32,358 nucleotides of DNA, taken from Akkermansiaceae bacterium. GTDB lineage: Bacteria; Verrucomicrobiota; Verrucomicrobiia; Verrucomicrobiales; Akkermansiaceae. A program made the position numbers and the translations under genes. The notes under the pieces were generated by a model. It made no database searches and was not told the origin of the DNA. It worked only from the letters and a program-made list of their open reading frames with translations. Where the stretch lies: positions 1 through 32,358 of the forward strand of contig CAIKDP010000306.1 of the NCBI GenBank assembly GCA_903826205.1. The letters are read 5' to 3'. This document shows positions 1-9,077 of the stretch, one piece after another (positions within the stretch are counted from its first letter, which is position 1; each line of letters begins with the position of its first letter).

Positions 1-2
1 AA

Positions 3-146
3 CTGGGCAAAAAACTCCTGTCCCGCCAGCGCGAAAACGGCTCCTGGGTCAACGACGACGGCCGTTGGATGGAAACCAACGCGGTGCTCGTCACCGCCTA
101 CACGGTGCTCGCCCTCGAACAACTTGACGCCTCGATTCCGAGGTGA
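3..146 (+). CDS. C-terminal end of a squalene/hopene cyclase-like (prenyltransferase/squalene oxidase repeat) protein, partial
   Basis: The frame is open from the left edge and stops with TGA at 144-146, leaving 47 residues. The text has the look of the last repeat of the terpene cyclase/prenyltransferase alpha-alpha barrel family: a basic stretch and RQ, a GSW turn followed by acidic residues, a W-M-E segment, and a helix reading AVLVTAYTVLALEQL. In this family such repeats pack a barrel that cyclises squalene or binds prenyl groups, but many planctomycete and verrucomicrobial members have no proven activity. The gene converges on the next one, with about 25 bp between the stops. The assignment rests on one repeat only, so the exact subfamily is unknown. 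Confidence 0.65.
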   Translation: MGKKLLSRQRENGSWVNDDGRWMETNAVLVTAYTVLALEQLDASIPR

Positions 147-171
147 ATATACATCGCGGATGACGGACTGG

Positions 172-1215
172 TCATTCCGGTGTTTTATCCGCAACGGCAA
201 GGGAGGTCTGCTCCGCCTGCTGGGCTGCGGCTTGTTCTGTGGCGAGGCGCTCCTGCGCGGCCTGCGCTGCGGCTTGTTCTGTGGCGGCTTGCTGCGAGGC
301 GAGTTGCTCTTGTTCGGCTGTCACGGCTGCCGCCTGTTCCGCGGCTGTGCTATCTTGCGCCTCCCTAGCGGCGGCGGCGCTCACCGCGGCGAGACGTTCG
401 GCCTCCTTCCGGGCATTGAGAGCCTGGAGGCGTGTGACTTCGGCCATGGCGTCGGCTACCTTGTCGGAGGTCGGGGTTTTGATAGACTCGAGGGGCCTGC
501 GTTGCGCCATTTCCATGGCGGGGAGGAGGCTGACGGCACCGGTCTCACCGGCAGGGGTGCTACGAGTGGCGGCATCGATCTGGGCTTGGTATTTGGCAAG
601 GGTTTGGCCGGTGGCGGTTTCCTGTTTGCGGAGTTCGCCGATGACGCGGGTGGAATTGGTTAGAGTTTCGCGCAGGCGGTCGATCTCCGCGTGGAGGGAG
701 AGTGAGTTGTCCGGGCGGGCTTCGAGGATGGCCAGCGCCTGACGGGTTTTGGAGAGTTCGTTTTCGAGGACGAAGGTGCGTTCGCGCTGGCCTTTGTTGG
801 CCTCGGCGGCCTTGGAATTGAGGGTGTTGAGGGTTTCACGGGATTTTCTGAGATCCGCCTCGAGGGCTTGAATGCGCTTGTGGTCGGCTTCCAGACGGTG
901 CTGGGCATCGGCCAGATCCTTGGCCGCCTTGTCGAGCGTGGCCTTGGAGACGGTCTTGGCGTGGAGCGCTTCGAGTTCGTGTTTGAGGGACTTGTGGGCG
1001 GCCTCGGCCTTGGCCAGGGCATTTTCCAGTTTTCTAACGCGCTCGCGGGCCGGCAGATCGTCCTGGGCGGCGGGTTTGCTGCTGGAAACGACCGGGGCGT
1101 GGAACTTGCGGCGCAGCCACCAACCTAACACTCCGAAGATGGCGGCGGTCAGGGTGAGGAGGGGGAGAAGCTTGATGATAAACCAGAGGTTGCCTGGGAG
1201 AATTTCTGCGATCAT
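172..1215 (-). CDS. Membrane-anchored coiled-coil protein of unknown function
   Basis: This is a 347-residue protein. One membrane helix (about residues 12-34) is followed by a basic patch (LRRKFH) and then by a long, highly charged coiled coil from about residue 55 to 200. The last 90 residues are rich in Ala, Gln and Glu, with near-repeats such as EQAAAQAAQERLATEQAAAQ; the underlying DNA carries a direct repeat near 225-285. I recognise no catalytic motif. It follows the gene at 1261-2136 by 45 bp on the same strand, and both are single-helix membrane proteins, so they may act together at the envelope. The ATG at 1215 has a C-rich leader and no Shine-Dalgarno sequence. Function unknown; the long coiled coil suggests a structural or scaffolding role. 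Confidence 0.75.
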   Translation of the reverse strand: MIAEILPGNLWFIIKLLPLLTLTAAIFGVLGWWLRRKFHAPVVSSSKPAAQDDLPARERVRKLENALAKAEAAHKSLKHELEALHAKTVSKATLDKAAKDLADAQHRLEADHKRIQALEADLRKSRETLNTLNSKAAEANKGQRERTFVLENELSKTRQALAILEARPDNSLSLHAEIDRLRETLTNSTRVIGELRKQETATGQTLAKYQAQIDAATRSTPAGETGAVSLLPAMEMAQRRPLESIKTPTSDKVADAMAEVTRLQALNARKEAERLAAVSAAAAREAQDSTAAEQAAAVTAEQEQLASQQAATEQAAAQAAQERLATEQAAAQQAEQTSLAVADKTPE

Positions 1216-1260
1216 GATGGGGTGGGATGGGAGTTGCTGCGGAGGATGGGAGGTGCTGAC

Positions 1261-2136
1261 TCAGCGGGACGGGTTGCCGGCAGGGCCCTTGAAGGGTCCG
1301 AGTGGCTTGTTAGGAATGACGAGTCCCTTGGCACCGGCCTTGGCCTTGGCGGCGGCTTCGTCGGCGCTTTGTTGTTGGAGTTCTTCCGGGGTGAGCTTTT
1401 TCCAGGTGCGGAGTTTGGCGAGGGCGTGGGTGATTTCGTTGTCGGGGACCTTGCTGGCGTTGAGGGCCGCGGCAATATCCGCGTTGCTGGCGGTGCCGGG
1501 CAAGCGGGTCCACTTGCCGTCACATGGAGTGACGGCAATGGTGAATTCGTCCGGGGGGACGCTGCTGAGGTCGGGGAGCTTGCCGGTGGTGGCGTCCCAA
1601 TTGGCCGGGGGAAGGGTCGTTTGCGCGATGGAAATCTGGTTGTTGAGCGGGGTGGCTGGCGGCGGGAGTTTGGCGGCGATGGCGGTGAGGAGGTCTTGGC
1701 GTTGATCGGCGGAAGGCAACACCCCATCGACGCGCTGATTGCCATCGAAGAGGGAAACAATCAGCCACGGGCGGGGCCGGAACGGGGCGTGTTCGGGATC
1801 CACCACAATCTCATTGTGCACGGGGGGGATCACCGGATTCATGGTGGAATTGAACCAGCCCGGGATGCGCACCTGGGATTCGATGAGCTCCGTGGCCCGC
1901 ACCTTTTCCGCGGCGGTGGCCACGGCACCGCTAAGGGTCGCCTCCTGCCCCTTGAACTCCGCCTTCACTTGGGCGAAGATCCCGCCATGCTCGGATTGCT
2001 GCAAGACGAGCTTGGCGGCCGCTTGCAGCTTGTCTTCCGTGGATGGCAGGTAAATGAGGATCCCCAGGAGCCAGAGAACGACCAGAAGGATGATGCCGGA
2101 TGGAAAATATTTTTTCACGCCGCGCACCGATGACAT
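1261..2136 (-). CDS. Single-helix membrane protein with a BON-like segment
   Basis: The 291-residue protein has a short basic N-terminus and one hydrophobic helix at about residues 13-31 (GIILLVVLWLLGILIYL), so most of it is probably periplasmic. Residues about 55-90 contain the pattern 'AEFKGQEATLSGAVATAAEK', which resembles a BON domain (a hydrophobic strand, LSG turn, then a helix), a fold found in envelope and OmpA-associated proteins. The C-terminal third has a helical Lys/Ala/Gln-rich stretch and a low-complexity tail. It probably forms an operon with the coiled-coil gene downstream. The BON similarity is weak and judged by eye; otherwise no function can be assigned. Confidence 0.7.
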   Translation of the reverse strand: MSSVRGVKKYFPSGIILLVVLWLLGILIYLPSTEDKLQAAAKLVLQQSEHGGIFAQVKAEFKGQEATLSGAVATAAEKVRATELIESQVRIPGWFNSTMNPVIPPVHNEIVVDPEHAPFRPRPWLIVSLFDGNQRVDGVLPSADQRQDLLTAIAAKLPPPATPLNNQISIAQTTLPPANWDATTGKLPDLSSVPPDEFTIAVTPCDGKWTRLPGTASNADIAAALNASKVPDNEITHALAKLRTWKKLTPEELQQQSADEAAAKAKAGAKGLVIPNKPLGPFKGPAGNPSR

Positions 2137-2200
2137 TGAATGCCCCTGCGGTCAAACTCCAAAGCAGCCGCTGCCGAGAAATTTTCCGCTGTGACGCGGT

Positions 2201-2824
2201 TCACCACGGCAGGACGATGCCGGCGAAAATCCGGCTGAGTTTCAGCCATTCGAGGATTTCGACGAGATTGATGGCCACCAGAAACCAGATGACTTCCATC
2301 AATGAGCTGGTGAAAATCCGGCTGTCCACCTGGAGGATGCCGGCATGGCTGGGGCGCCTCAGGCGCGGCCAAAACCGTGGGGTGGTCGCGATGTAGCGGT
2401 TGAAATCCGGCCCGAAAATGTCAGCCAGGCGTCGTTCCTCGCCACGAATCACGCCATGATAGAAAAGCAGATAGGCGCTGGCCGACACGATTCCTAACAG
2501 GAGGTTTTGCGCGGCGAAACAGATGCCAACCAGTCCGATGAAGGAAAACAAGTAGAGCGGGTTGCGGCAAACCTCGTAAGGCCCCGCTGTGCATAACTCC
2601 CGGTTTTTCCTGCCGGCAATGTAGAGGGTGCACCAAATCCGCCCGAGCACGGCCACAAACACCATCAGAAAGCCCAGTTGTTCGAGGATTTCATACGGGA
2701 CGGACTCGAAATTGGCCGGGCGGGTGATGACGAGCAAGACCAACAGAACTGCTGCGATGACGAAGGATAGCGGCTTTCTGAGCCGTTCAATGCCCGATCT
2801 TTGGGCTAATAGCGATTCTTGCAT
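2201..2824 (-). CDS. Isoprenylcysteine carboxyl methyltransferase-like / phospholipid-methyltransferase family membrane protein
   Basis: This is a 207-residue polytopic membrane protein. It carries the hallmarks of the ICMT/PEMT family: GPYEVCRNPLYL at about residues 80-91 in the SAM-binding region, and later EERRLADIFG followed by a Tyr and PRFWP. In the family these parts bind S-adenosylmethionine and the amphipathic substrate at the membrane face. Four or five hydrophobic segments are visible, plus an extra C-terminal one (FLVAINLVEILEWL). Bacterial members usually have unknown methyl acceptors (lipids or small hydrophobic compounds). It lies 48 bp downstream of sufD on the same strand. 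The ATG at 2824 has CAACC 14-18 nt upstream and no Shine-Dalgarno. Confidence 0.8.
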   Translation of the reverse strand: MQESLLAQRSGIERLRKPLSFVIAAVLLVLLVITRPANFESVPYEILEQLGFLMVFVAVLGRIWCTLYIAGRKNRELCTAGPYEVCRNPLYLFSFIGLVGICFAAQNLLLGIVSASAYLLFYHGVIRGEERRLADIFGPDFNRYIATTPRFWPRLRRPSHAGILQVDSRIFTSSLMEVIWFLVAINLVEILEWLKLSRIFAGIVLPW

Positions 2825-2872
2825 CGGTGGGGATCTGGGTTGGCTGACCGGATAGGGGCGGGTGTGGGGGGA

Positions 2873-4153
2873 TCATGCCCCACCGGTGGCGATGTTGGCG
2901 AACTTATTGTCAATGAAGCGGATGACAAGTGCTTCCAGCGCGTCATCGCCGAGGCGGGAGACGACTTCCACGGAGAAGCCGCGGGCGATGAGTTGGCGCG
3001 CGGCGACCGGGTCGATGCCACGGGCGCGGAGATAGAAGATTTCCTCCTCGCTGATTTGTGAGGACGTGCTGCCGTGTGAGCACTTGACCTGGTCGGCGTT
3101 GATTTCCAGGCCGGGCATGGAGTTGGCTTCGCAGGTGTCGCTCATCAGGAGATTGCGGCACGTCTGATAGGCATCGGTGTGATGAGCCTCCTCATCGACG
3201 AAGATGAGCCCTGAGAAGATCGTGTTGGAGTGGTCGTAGAGCGAGTTTTTATACAGGAGGTCGGAGAAGGCGCCGGGGGAAACGTGATGCTGGAAGGTGC
3301 GCTGGTCGTACTCCTGGGCGCGGGCGGGGATGGAGACGGCCAGCATGTCCGAGCGGGAGCCCGCGCCTTCGAGTCGCGAGAGCGATTCGTTGCGCGCCCA
3401 TGCGGCGCCGGTGTTGAGGATGAAGCCGGTGGTGGCGGCGTCGCGGGCGGCGGCGGTCTCGTTGATCTGGATGACCCGCGTCACTTCGTTGAACGCCTGG
3501 ATGGCCACGTAGTCGAGCTTGGATCCGGGACCGGCGGATAGATCGTTGACCGCAATGGCGAGGCCGGGTTGGACTTGGTCCGCCGAGCGGAAGATATCCA
3601 CAACGCGCACTTTGGCCGCGGTGCCGGTGACGACCAGCGTGTGGGGGAAAATCACGGTGTTGGCACCGGTGAGCCAGTGATGGACTTCGATGGTGCCGGG
3701 GATTTCGACATGGTCCGGGATGTGGATGAACATGCCATTGGTCAGCGACGCCTCGTGCAGCGCGGCATACTTGGCGGATCCGAGTCGGGTCTCCTGCCTC
3801 ATGAAATGGGCTTCCACCAAGGCGCTGTGGGAAACCAGCGCCTCGGCCAAGGGCAGGCAGATGGCGGCCGCCGGCAGCCGGGATTCCGCGTGGGCGAGAG
3901 TGTCGTTGATGAACACGAATTTCGCGGCGGGGGCCTCCAGACCGCTGGAGCGGGCAACCAGATCGGTTGCGGGGTCGGTACTCGCATTCCTTGAAAATCC
4001 CGCGAAATCCAGCTGCTTGATGTTAGAAAAGCGCCAGGTTTCATCGCCGCGCTTGGGGGTGGGGGTGGCGAGATAGCGGGTCCAGGCCGCCTGTTGGCGG
4101 TCGGTGAACCAGGCGGGGAAAGTGGCGGAAGTGTGCGGGGCGGTGGTGATCAT
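2873..4153 (-). CDS. sufD: Fe-S cluster assembly scaffold subunit SufD
   Basis: SufD joins SufB and SufC in the cytosolic SufBC2D scaffold that builds [4Fe-4S] and [2Fe-2S] clusters. The protein has 426 residues, a usual length. The N-terminal half has the typical W-R-F/Y-S motif (TWRFSNIKQLDF). The C-terminal half is the right-handed beta-helix domain, ending in VKCSHGST, with EEEIFYLRARG just after. Its His360 matches, in motif and number, the SufD histidine important for cluster assembly in E. coli. It is the last suf gene in the tex-sufC-sufB-sufD order, 114 bp after sufB. The ATG at 4153 fits the family N-terminus. The identification is firm. Confidence 0.95.
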   Translation of the reverse strand: MITTAPHTSATFPAWFTDRQQAAWTRYLATPTPKRGDETWRFSNIKQLDFAGFSRNASTDPATDLVARSSGLEAPAAKFVFINDTLAHAESRLPAAAICLPLAEALVSHSALVEAHFMRQETRLGSAKYAALHEASLTNGMFIHIPDHVEIPGTIEVHHWLTGANTVIFPHTLVVTGTAAKVRVVDIFRSADQVQPGLAIAVNDLSAGPGSKLDYVAIQAFNEVTRVIQINETAAARDAATTGFILNTGAAWARNESLSRLEGAGSRSDMLAVSIPARAQEYDQRTFQHHVSPGAFSDLLYKNSLYDHSNTIFSGLIFVDEEAHHTDAYQTCRNLLMSDTCEANSMPGLEINADQVKCSHGSTSSQISEEEIFYLRARGIDPVAARQLIARGFSVEVVSRLGDDALEALVIRFIDNKFANIATGGA

Positions 4154-4267
4154 TTACTGAGGATTCCGTAGAATAGGCTACAAAAGGTTGGACATGCAAA
4201 TAACACCACTGATGCAAGCGCAGCCCACTGAGGACACTGATTTTTTCATGAGAGTGTGATCAGAATT
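4154..4267. repeat. sufB-sufD gap with degenerate CACTGA-type short repeats
   Basis: The 114-bp gap holds three copies of a CACTGA core within 40 bp (around 4208, 4230 and 4240), followed by a T-run. On the other strand these read as TCAGTG units and match the 9-nt family seen in quantity near 21560-21717. It looks like a decayed relic of that family rather than a terminator, because sufD continues in the same direction. Confidence 0.5.
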
Positions 4268-5704
4268 TCAGCCCACCGAGCCTTCCATTTCGAGGTCAAT
4301 GAGGCGCTTGAGTTCGACGGAGTATTCCATGGGGAATTCGCGCACCAGGTCGTTGATGAAGCCATTGACGGCGAGGGACATGGCCTGGCCTTGGTTGAGG
4401 CCGCGCTGCATCAGATAGAACAACATGTCCTCGGAGACCTGCGACACGGACGCCTCGTGTTGGGTGGAGTGGCGGTTGCCTTTGACGGTGATGGCCGGAT
4501 AGGTGTCGGTGCGGCTGTTGGAGTTGATGAGCAGGGCGTCGCACTCGGTGTTGTTCTTGCAGCCCTTGAGGTGCTTGGGGATATGCACCTGGCCGCGATA
4601 GGTGGCGCGGCCGCGGCCCACGGAGATGGATTTTGAAACAATGTTGGAGGTGGTCTCATCGGCGGCGTGGATCATCTTGGCGCCGGTATCCTGATGCTGG
4701 CCGGTGTTGGCCAGGGCGATGGAAATGACTTCGCCACGCGCGCGGCGGCCTTTCATGATCACGCCCGGGTATTTGATGGTCAGGCGCGAGCCGATGTTGC
4801 AATCGATCCAGCGCACTTCCGCGTCCTCCATGGCCAGCCCGCGCTTGGTCACCAGGTTATACACATTGGACGACCAGTTTTGCACGGTGACGTATTGGAT
4901 TTTGGCCCCCTTGAGGGCGACGAGTTCGACCACGGCGGAGTGGAGGGTGGCGGTTTCGAACTTGGGAGCGGTGCAGCCCTCCATGTACATGAGTTCCGCG
5001 CCTTCATCGGCGATGATGAGGGTGCGCTCGAACTGGCCGAAATTCTCCGAGTTGATGCGGAAATACGCTTGCAGTGGCTGTTTGAGCTTCACCCCCTTGG
5101 GGATGTAGATGAAGGAACCGCCGGAAAACACCGCGGAGTTGAGCGCGGAAAACTTGTTGTCCGCCGTGGGGATCACCTTGCCAAACCACGGGCGGAAGAT
5201 CTCCTCGTGCTGGTGCAGGCCTTCGGTGGAATTGACAAAAATCACCCCTTGCTTGGTGAGTTCCTCCTTGACGTTGGAATAGGCCGCTTCCGAATCGTAT
5301 TGGGCTTCCACACCGGCGAGGAACGCGCGCTCCTGCTCGGGAATGCCGAGCCGGTCGAAGGTGCGCTTGATGTCATCCGGCACGTCGTCCCACGAGCGCT
5401 TCGGCTTCTCTCCATCGGATAGGTAATAGCGGATTTCGTCGAAGTTGATGTTGTCCAGATCCTTGCTCGCCCAGTGGGTGGGCATCGGCTTGTCCAGAAA
5501 CACCTGCAAGGCCTTGTGGCGGAAGTCGCGCAGCCATTGCGGGTCGTTCTTGACGTCGCAAATGTAATCGATGGTCTTGCCGGTAAGCCCGCGTCCGGCG
5601 TCGAACTTGTTGCGCTCCGGAAAGGTGAAATCCCCCTTGCTGCGGTCGATATTGATCGCATCGTGGGTCTCCGTATCTAGGACGGCTGCTGCTTCGTAGG
5701 ACAT
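4268..5704 (-). CDS. sufB: Fe-S cluster assembly scaffold protein SufB
   Basis: SufB is the core scaffold on which sulfur from the cysteine desulfurase and iron meet. The 478-residue protein shows the SufB signature segments: [63 protein letters not shown], and [19 protein letters not shown]. Cys388 in TECDALL and Glu417 in HEASVS have the same spacing (29) as E. coli Cys405 and Glu434, which are needed for sulfur transfer and assembly. No SufE, SufS or SufR gene is in the window. It follows sufC after 51 bp; that gap contains a short tandem repeat. The ATG at 5704 has no Shine-Dalgarno but matches the family start. Confidence 0.96.
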   Translation of the reverse strand: MSYEAAAVLDTETHDAINIDRSKGDFTFPERNKFDAGRGLTGKTIDYICDVKNDPQWLRDFRHKALQVFLDKPMPTHWASKDLDNINFDEIRYYLSDGEKPKRSWDDVPDDIKRTFDRLGIPEQERAFLAGVEAQYDSEAAYSNVKEELTKQGVIFVNSTEGLHQHEEIFRPWFGKVIPTADNKFSALNSAVFSGGSFIYIPKGVKLKQPLQAYFRINSENFGQFERTLIIADEGAELMYMEGCTAPKFETATLHSAVVELVALKGAKIQYVTVQNWSSNVYNLVTKRGLAMEDAEVRWIDCNIGSRLTIKYPGVIMKGRRARGEVISIALANTGQHQDTGAKMIHAADETTSNIVSKSISVGRGRATYRGQVHIPKHLKGCKNNTECDALLINSNSRTDTYPAITVKGNRHSTQHEASVSQVSEDMLFYLMQRGLNQGQAMSLAVNGFINDLVREFPMEYSVELKRLIDLEMEGSVG

Positions 5705-5712
5705 GAGGGGGC

Positions 5713-5748
5713 AATTTCAGATTTCAGATTTCGGATTTCGGATTTGAG
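5713..5748. repeat. Period-8 tandem repeat (GATTTCAG/GATTTCGG) between sufC and sufB
   Basis: About four consecutive 8-nt units, ATTTCAG-ATTTCAG-ATTTCGG-ATTTCGG with one base between, fill most of the 51-bp gap between the sufC stop and the sufB start. On the coding strand it reads as repeated AAATCCG/AAATCTG just upstream of the sufB ATG. It is transcribed if sufC and sufB share a message. Confidence 0.8.
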
Positions 5749-5755
5749 ATCTCAT

Positions 5756-6508
5756 TCAGGCGAGGGCGAGGTCCTTGAGGAATTCGTAGCCGTGTTTTTC
5801 CAGTTCGTGGGCGAGTTCCGGGCCGCCGGAGCGGACGATGCGGCCTTCGGCCATCACGTGGACATAATCCGGGGTGATATAATCCAGCAGCCGCTGGTAA
5901 TGGGTGATGAGCAGAAAACCGCGCTCCGGCGAGCGCATCGCATTGACGCCCTTGGCAACAATCTTCAAGGCGTCGATATCGAGACCGGAATCCGTTTCAT
6001 CCAGAATCGCGTAGAGCGGTTCCAGCATCATGAGCTGGAGGATTTCATTGCGCTTTTTTTCGCCCCCGGAAAACCCTTCGTTCACCGAACGGGCCGTGAA
6101 CTTGCGGTCGATCTCCAACAAGTCCATTTTGCCGTAAAGCCGTTTGTAGTACGCCACAGCGTCGATTTCCTCGCCTTGCGGCAGGCGCGCCTGAAGGGCG
6201 GCCCGGATGAAATTGGCATTGGAGACACCGGGCACTTCGGATGGGTACTGGAAGGCGAGGAAAATACCCGCGCGCGACCTCTCATCGATGGCCATGGGAA
6301 AAATGTCCGTGCCATCCAGAGTCACCGAGCCGCCCGTAACGAGGTAGCTATCGTGGCCGGCAATGACCTTGGAAAGGGTGGATTTCCCCGAGCCATTCGG
6401 ACCCATGATCGCATGGACCTCCCCTTTCGGAATTTCCAGGCTGACGCCTTTGAGAATTTCTGTGCCGTCTTCAAGGGTCGCGCGGAGGTCTTCGATGTGC
6501 AGGCTCAT
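5756..6508 (-). CDS. sufC: Fe-S cluster assembly ATPase SufC
   Basis: SufC is the soluble ABC-type ATPase of the SufBC2D complex. Counting from the chosen start, the 250-residue protein has Walker [10 protein letters not shown] (36-44), Q-loop Gln87, signature FSGGEKKR (146-153), Walker B ending in LDETDSGLD with the catalytic Glu near 171, and the switch His near 203. The ATG at 6508 gives the family's standard N-terminus ([10 protein letters not shown]). An in-frame ATG at 6532 would add eight residues and is less likely. It starts 46 bp after the tex stop, so readthrough from tex is plausible. Confidence 0.95.
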   Translation of the reverse strand: MSLHIEDLRATLEDGTEILKGVSLEIPKGEVHAIMGPNGSGKSTLSKVIAGHDSYLVTGGSVTLDGTDIFPMAIDERSRAGIFLAFQYPSEVPGVSNANFIRAALQARLPQGEEIDAVAYYKRLYGKMDLLEIDRKFTARSVNEGFSGGEKKRNEILQLMMLEPLYAILDETDSGLDIDALKIVAKGVNAMRSPERGFLLITHYQRLLDYITPDYVHVMAEGRIVRSGGPELAHELEKHGYEFLKDLALA

Positions 6509-6554
6509 GTCGCGGGGAAAATACGAGCGCATTTCCCGATATCAAGAACTATTC

Positions 6555-8834
6555 TCAATTAGTTTTTTTCGCGTTCTGGAGGGCTTGGGAGAACCAATCG
6601 TTGGTGACCGGGGCGGCGGCACGCGGGTCGCGGGACGGTGGGCGCGGCGTGCGGGAATCGCGGTCGCCGGGGGCGGATCGGCGGTTTTCCAGATCGGGCT
6701 TGGCCTTCATCGAGAGCGCGATGCGGTTGCGCTTGAGATCGACCTCGACGACGGTGACGTGGACTTTTTGGCCGACCTTGACGATCTCGGAGGCCTCGCG
6801 GATGAAATGGTCGGCGAGTTGGCTGACATGCACGAGGCCGTCCTGATGGACGCCGATATCCACGAAGGCGCCAAAGGCCGTGACGTTGGTGACAACGCCG
6901 GGGAGTTTCATGCCGACCTGGAGGTCGCCCGGCTTTTCAATACCGTCTTGGAAGGAAAAGAGCTCGAATTGCTTGCGGGGGTCACGGCCGGGCTTGGCCA
7001 GTTCGGCCACTATGTCCTTGAGCGTGGGAAGACCGACCTCGGCGGAGAGGTATTTTGGCAGATCGAGTTTTTTGCGCAGGTCCTCCTTGTCTAACAAATC
7101 CTGGACGGTGCAGCCGAGGTCGGCGCACATTTGCTCGACCAGCGGGTAGCGCTCCGGATGGACGGCGGAAGTGTCGAGCGGGTGGCTGGCACCGCGGATG
7201 CGCAGGAAGCCGGCGGCTTGTTCAAAGGCCTTGTCGCCGAGGCGGGGGACTTGCTTGAGTTGCACGCGGGAACTGAAGGCGCCGTGCTCGTTGCGCCAGG
7301 CCACGATGTTTTCGGCGAGGCTGGCATTGAGCCCGGAGACATAGGAGAGGAGTTGCTTGGAGGCAGTGTTGACCTCGACGCCGACGGCATTGACGCAGGA
7401 CACGACGGTGTCATCGAGCGAGGTCTTGAGTGCGCGCTGGTCGACGTCGTGTTGGTATTGGCCGACGCCGATGGCCTTGGGGTCGAGTTTGACGAGTTCG
7501 GCGAGCGGGTCCATGAGGCGGCGGCCGATGCTGACCGCGCCGCGGACAGTGACATCTTCGTTAGGGAATTCCTCGCGGGCCACCTCGGACGCGGAATAGA
7601 TCGAGGCGCCGCTTTCATTGACCATGACCAGCGGGATGGTGGAGGGGAGTTGGAGTTTTTTGATGAACGCCTCGGTCTCGCGCGAACCGGTGCCGTTGCC
7701 GATGGCTATGGCCTCAATCTGGAACTTTTTAACGAGGGTGGTGACCTCGACGGCAGCCTCGTAGAGTTGGTTGTTGGAGCCGGCGGTGGCGTACAGCACG
7801 GTGTGGTGGAGGAGTTTCCCGGAGCGGTCCAACACGACGGTCTTGCACCCGGTGCGGAAGCCGGGATCGATGGCTAACAAGCGCTTTTCGCCCAGCGGGG
7901 AGGCGAGCAGCAGTTCGCGCAGGTTTTCGGTGAAAACGGTGATGGCGGTTAGATCGGCGCGTTTCTTGGCGAGCAGACGGGCCTCGGTTTCCATCGATGG
8001 CATGAGCAGGCGCTTGCAGCCGTCCTCCACGGCCTGGCCGACGTGGCTGCCCGCCGGGCCGGTGGCGTTGACCCAGGCGGGGAGGGCCTGGGAGGTGACT
8101 CTGTCAATGGGGGTCTCCACGCGCATGAGGAGGAACCCTTCCTTCTCGCCGCGGCGGATGGCGAGCATGCGGTGGGACGGAATCGATTTGAACGGCTCGG
8201 ACCACTCAAAGTAATCGCGGAATTTCTGGGCGTCGTTTTCCTCTTCCTTGCCATACATGATCTTGGAGGACACCGTGGCTTCCTCCTCATAGATTTTGCG
8301 CACGCGGCCACGCAGCGCGGCGTCGTCGGCGACGCGCTCGGCAATGATATCGCGGGCCCCGGCGAGGGCCTCGGCGGCGGTGGTCACTTCCTTTTCAGGA
8401 TCGATGAACTTGGCGGCCTCGGTGGCGGGATCCGCGGCCTGGTTTTCTAACAACCAATCGGCGAGCGGGGTCAGGCCGCGTTCGATGGCCTTGGTGGCGC
8501 GGGTTTGGCGCTTCGGGCGGAACGGGGCGAAGATGTCTTCGAGGACGGTGAGCGTGGTGGCGGCGGCGAGTTTTTTCTGCAGCTCCGGAGTCAGGATCGA
8601 GCGTTCCTCGAGGGATTTGAGAATGGCGCTGCGGCGGGTGTCGAGTTCCGCCAGTTGCAGCATGCGGTCGCGGATAGTGGTGATTTGGACTTCGTCGAGC
8701 GAGCCGGTTTGTTCCTTGCGGTAGCGCGAGAGGAACGGGACGGTGGCTCCCTCGGCAAGAAGTTTGGCAGTGGTGGTCACGGAGGACAGGGCAATGCCGG
8801 TTTCGCGGGAGATGGCTTCGAGGTGGTGGGTCAT
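6555..8834 (-). CDS. tex: S1 RNA-binding protein Tex (YhgF family)
   Basis: Tex binds nucleic acid and is linked to transcription and toxin expression in several bacteria. The 759 residues show the full family architecture: a helical N-terminal region with ATVPFLSRYRKEQTGSLDE at about 30-48, a YqgF/RNase H-like domain beginning LLAIDPGFRTGCK near 330, helix-hairpin-helix segments near 490-570 (VNTASKQLLSYVSGLN, VPRLGDKAFEQAAGFLRI), and an S1 domain near 640-715 (GVVTNVTAFGAFVDIGVHQDG). A short basic, disordered tail follows. The ATG at 8834 fits the family start and has CAACC 17-21 nt upstream. It leads the suf cluster; there is no known functional link. Confidence 0.95.
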   Translation of the reverse strand: MTHHLEAISRETGIALSSVTTTAKLLAEGATVPFLSRYRKEQTGSLDEVQITTIRDRMLQLAELDTRRSAILKSLEERSILTPELQKKLAAATTLTVLEDIFAPFRPKRQTRATKAIERGLTPLADWLLENQAADPATEAAKFIDPEKEVTTAAEALAGARDIIAERVADDAALRGRVRKIYEEEATVSSKIMYGKEEENDAQKFRDYFEWSEPFKSIPSHRMLAIRRGEKEGFLLMRVETPIDRVTSQALPAWVNATGPAGSHVGQAVEDGCKRLLMPSMETEARLLAKKRADLTAITVFTENLRELLLASPLGEKRLLAIDPGFRTGCKTVVLDRSGKLLHHTVLYATAGSNNQLYEAAVEVTTLVKKFQIEAIAIGNGTGSRETEAFIKKLQLPSTIPLVMVNESGASIYSASEVAREEFPNEDVTVRGAVSIGRRLMDPLAELVKLDPKAIGVGQYQHDVDQRALKTSLDDTVVSCVNAVGVEVNTASKQLLSYVSGLNASLAENIVAWRNEHGAFSSRVQLKQVPRLGDKAFEQAAGFLRIRGASHPLDTSAVHPERYPLVEQMCADLGCTVQDLLDKEDLRKKLDLPKYLSAEVGLPTLKDIVAELAKPGRDPRKQFELFSFQDGIEKPGDLQVGMKLPGVVTNVTAFGAFVDIGVHQDGLVHVSQLADHFIREASEIVKVGQKVHVTVVEVDLKRNRIALSMKAKPDLENRRSAPGDRDSRTPRPPSRDPRAAAPVTNDWFSQALQNAKKTN

Positions 8835-9077
8835 GAGGTGGCGCTGCGCGGGTTGTCCGTTATCTGATATTTGTTAATCGGGAAGAACCCCCAAGGGTGC
8901 TCCAACCATCGGGTTGGCCTATTGGAGGGGGGGAATTTCCGCTGGACGGGACCAATAGGGTGTGAGGGCAGGAGAGGCAAGCAGAACGGCGGGGTTTCTG
9001 TGTCATTCCGGGCGTTCGCCCTAACGTCACAGGCCGTCGCGACCGGGCCCCTGAACGCGGGGCTGTGGCAAACACCG
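8835..9077. other. Intergenic region with several hairpins (candidate terminator / tex leader)
   Basis: This 243-bp gap lies between the stop of the DUF2339-like gene and tex. It holds CCAACC-atcg-GGTTGG (8902-8917), a CTATTGG/CCAATAG pair (8919-8925 and 8952-8958), a compound hairpin at 8998-9032 (CTGTG...GGGCG-tt-CGCCC...CACAG) and GCCCC-N7-GGGGC (9047-9063). The last two lie just after the upstream gene and may end its transcript, but there is no clear U-run. No convincing promoter was seen. Confidence 0.45.
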
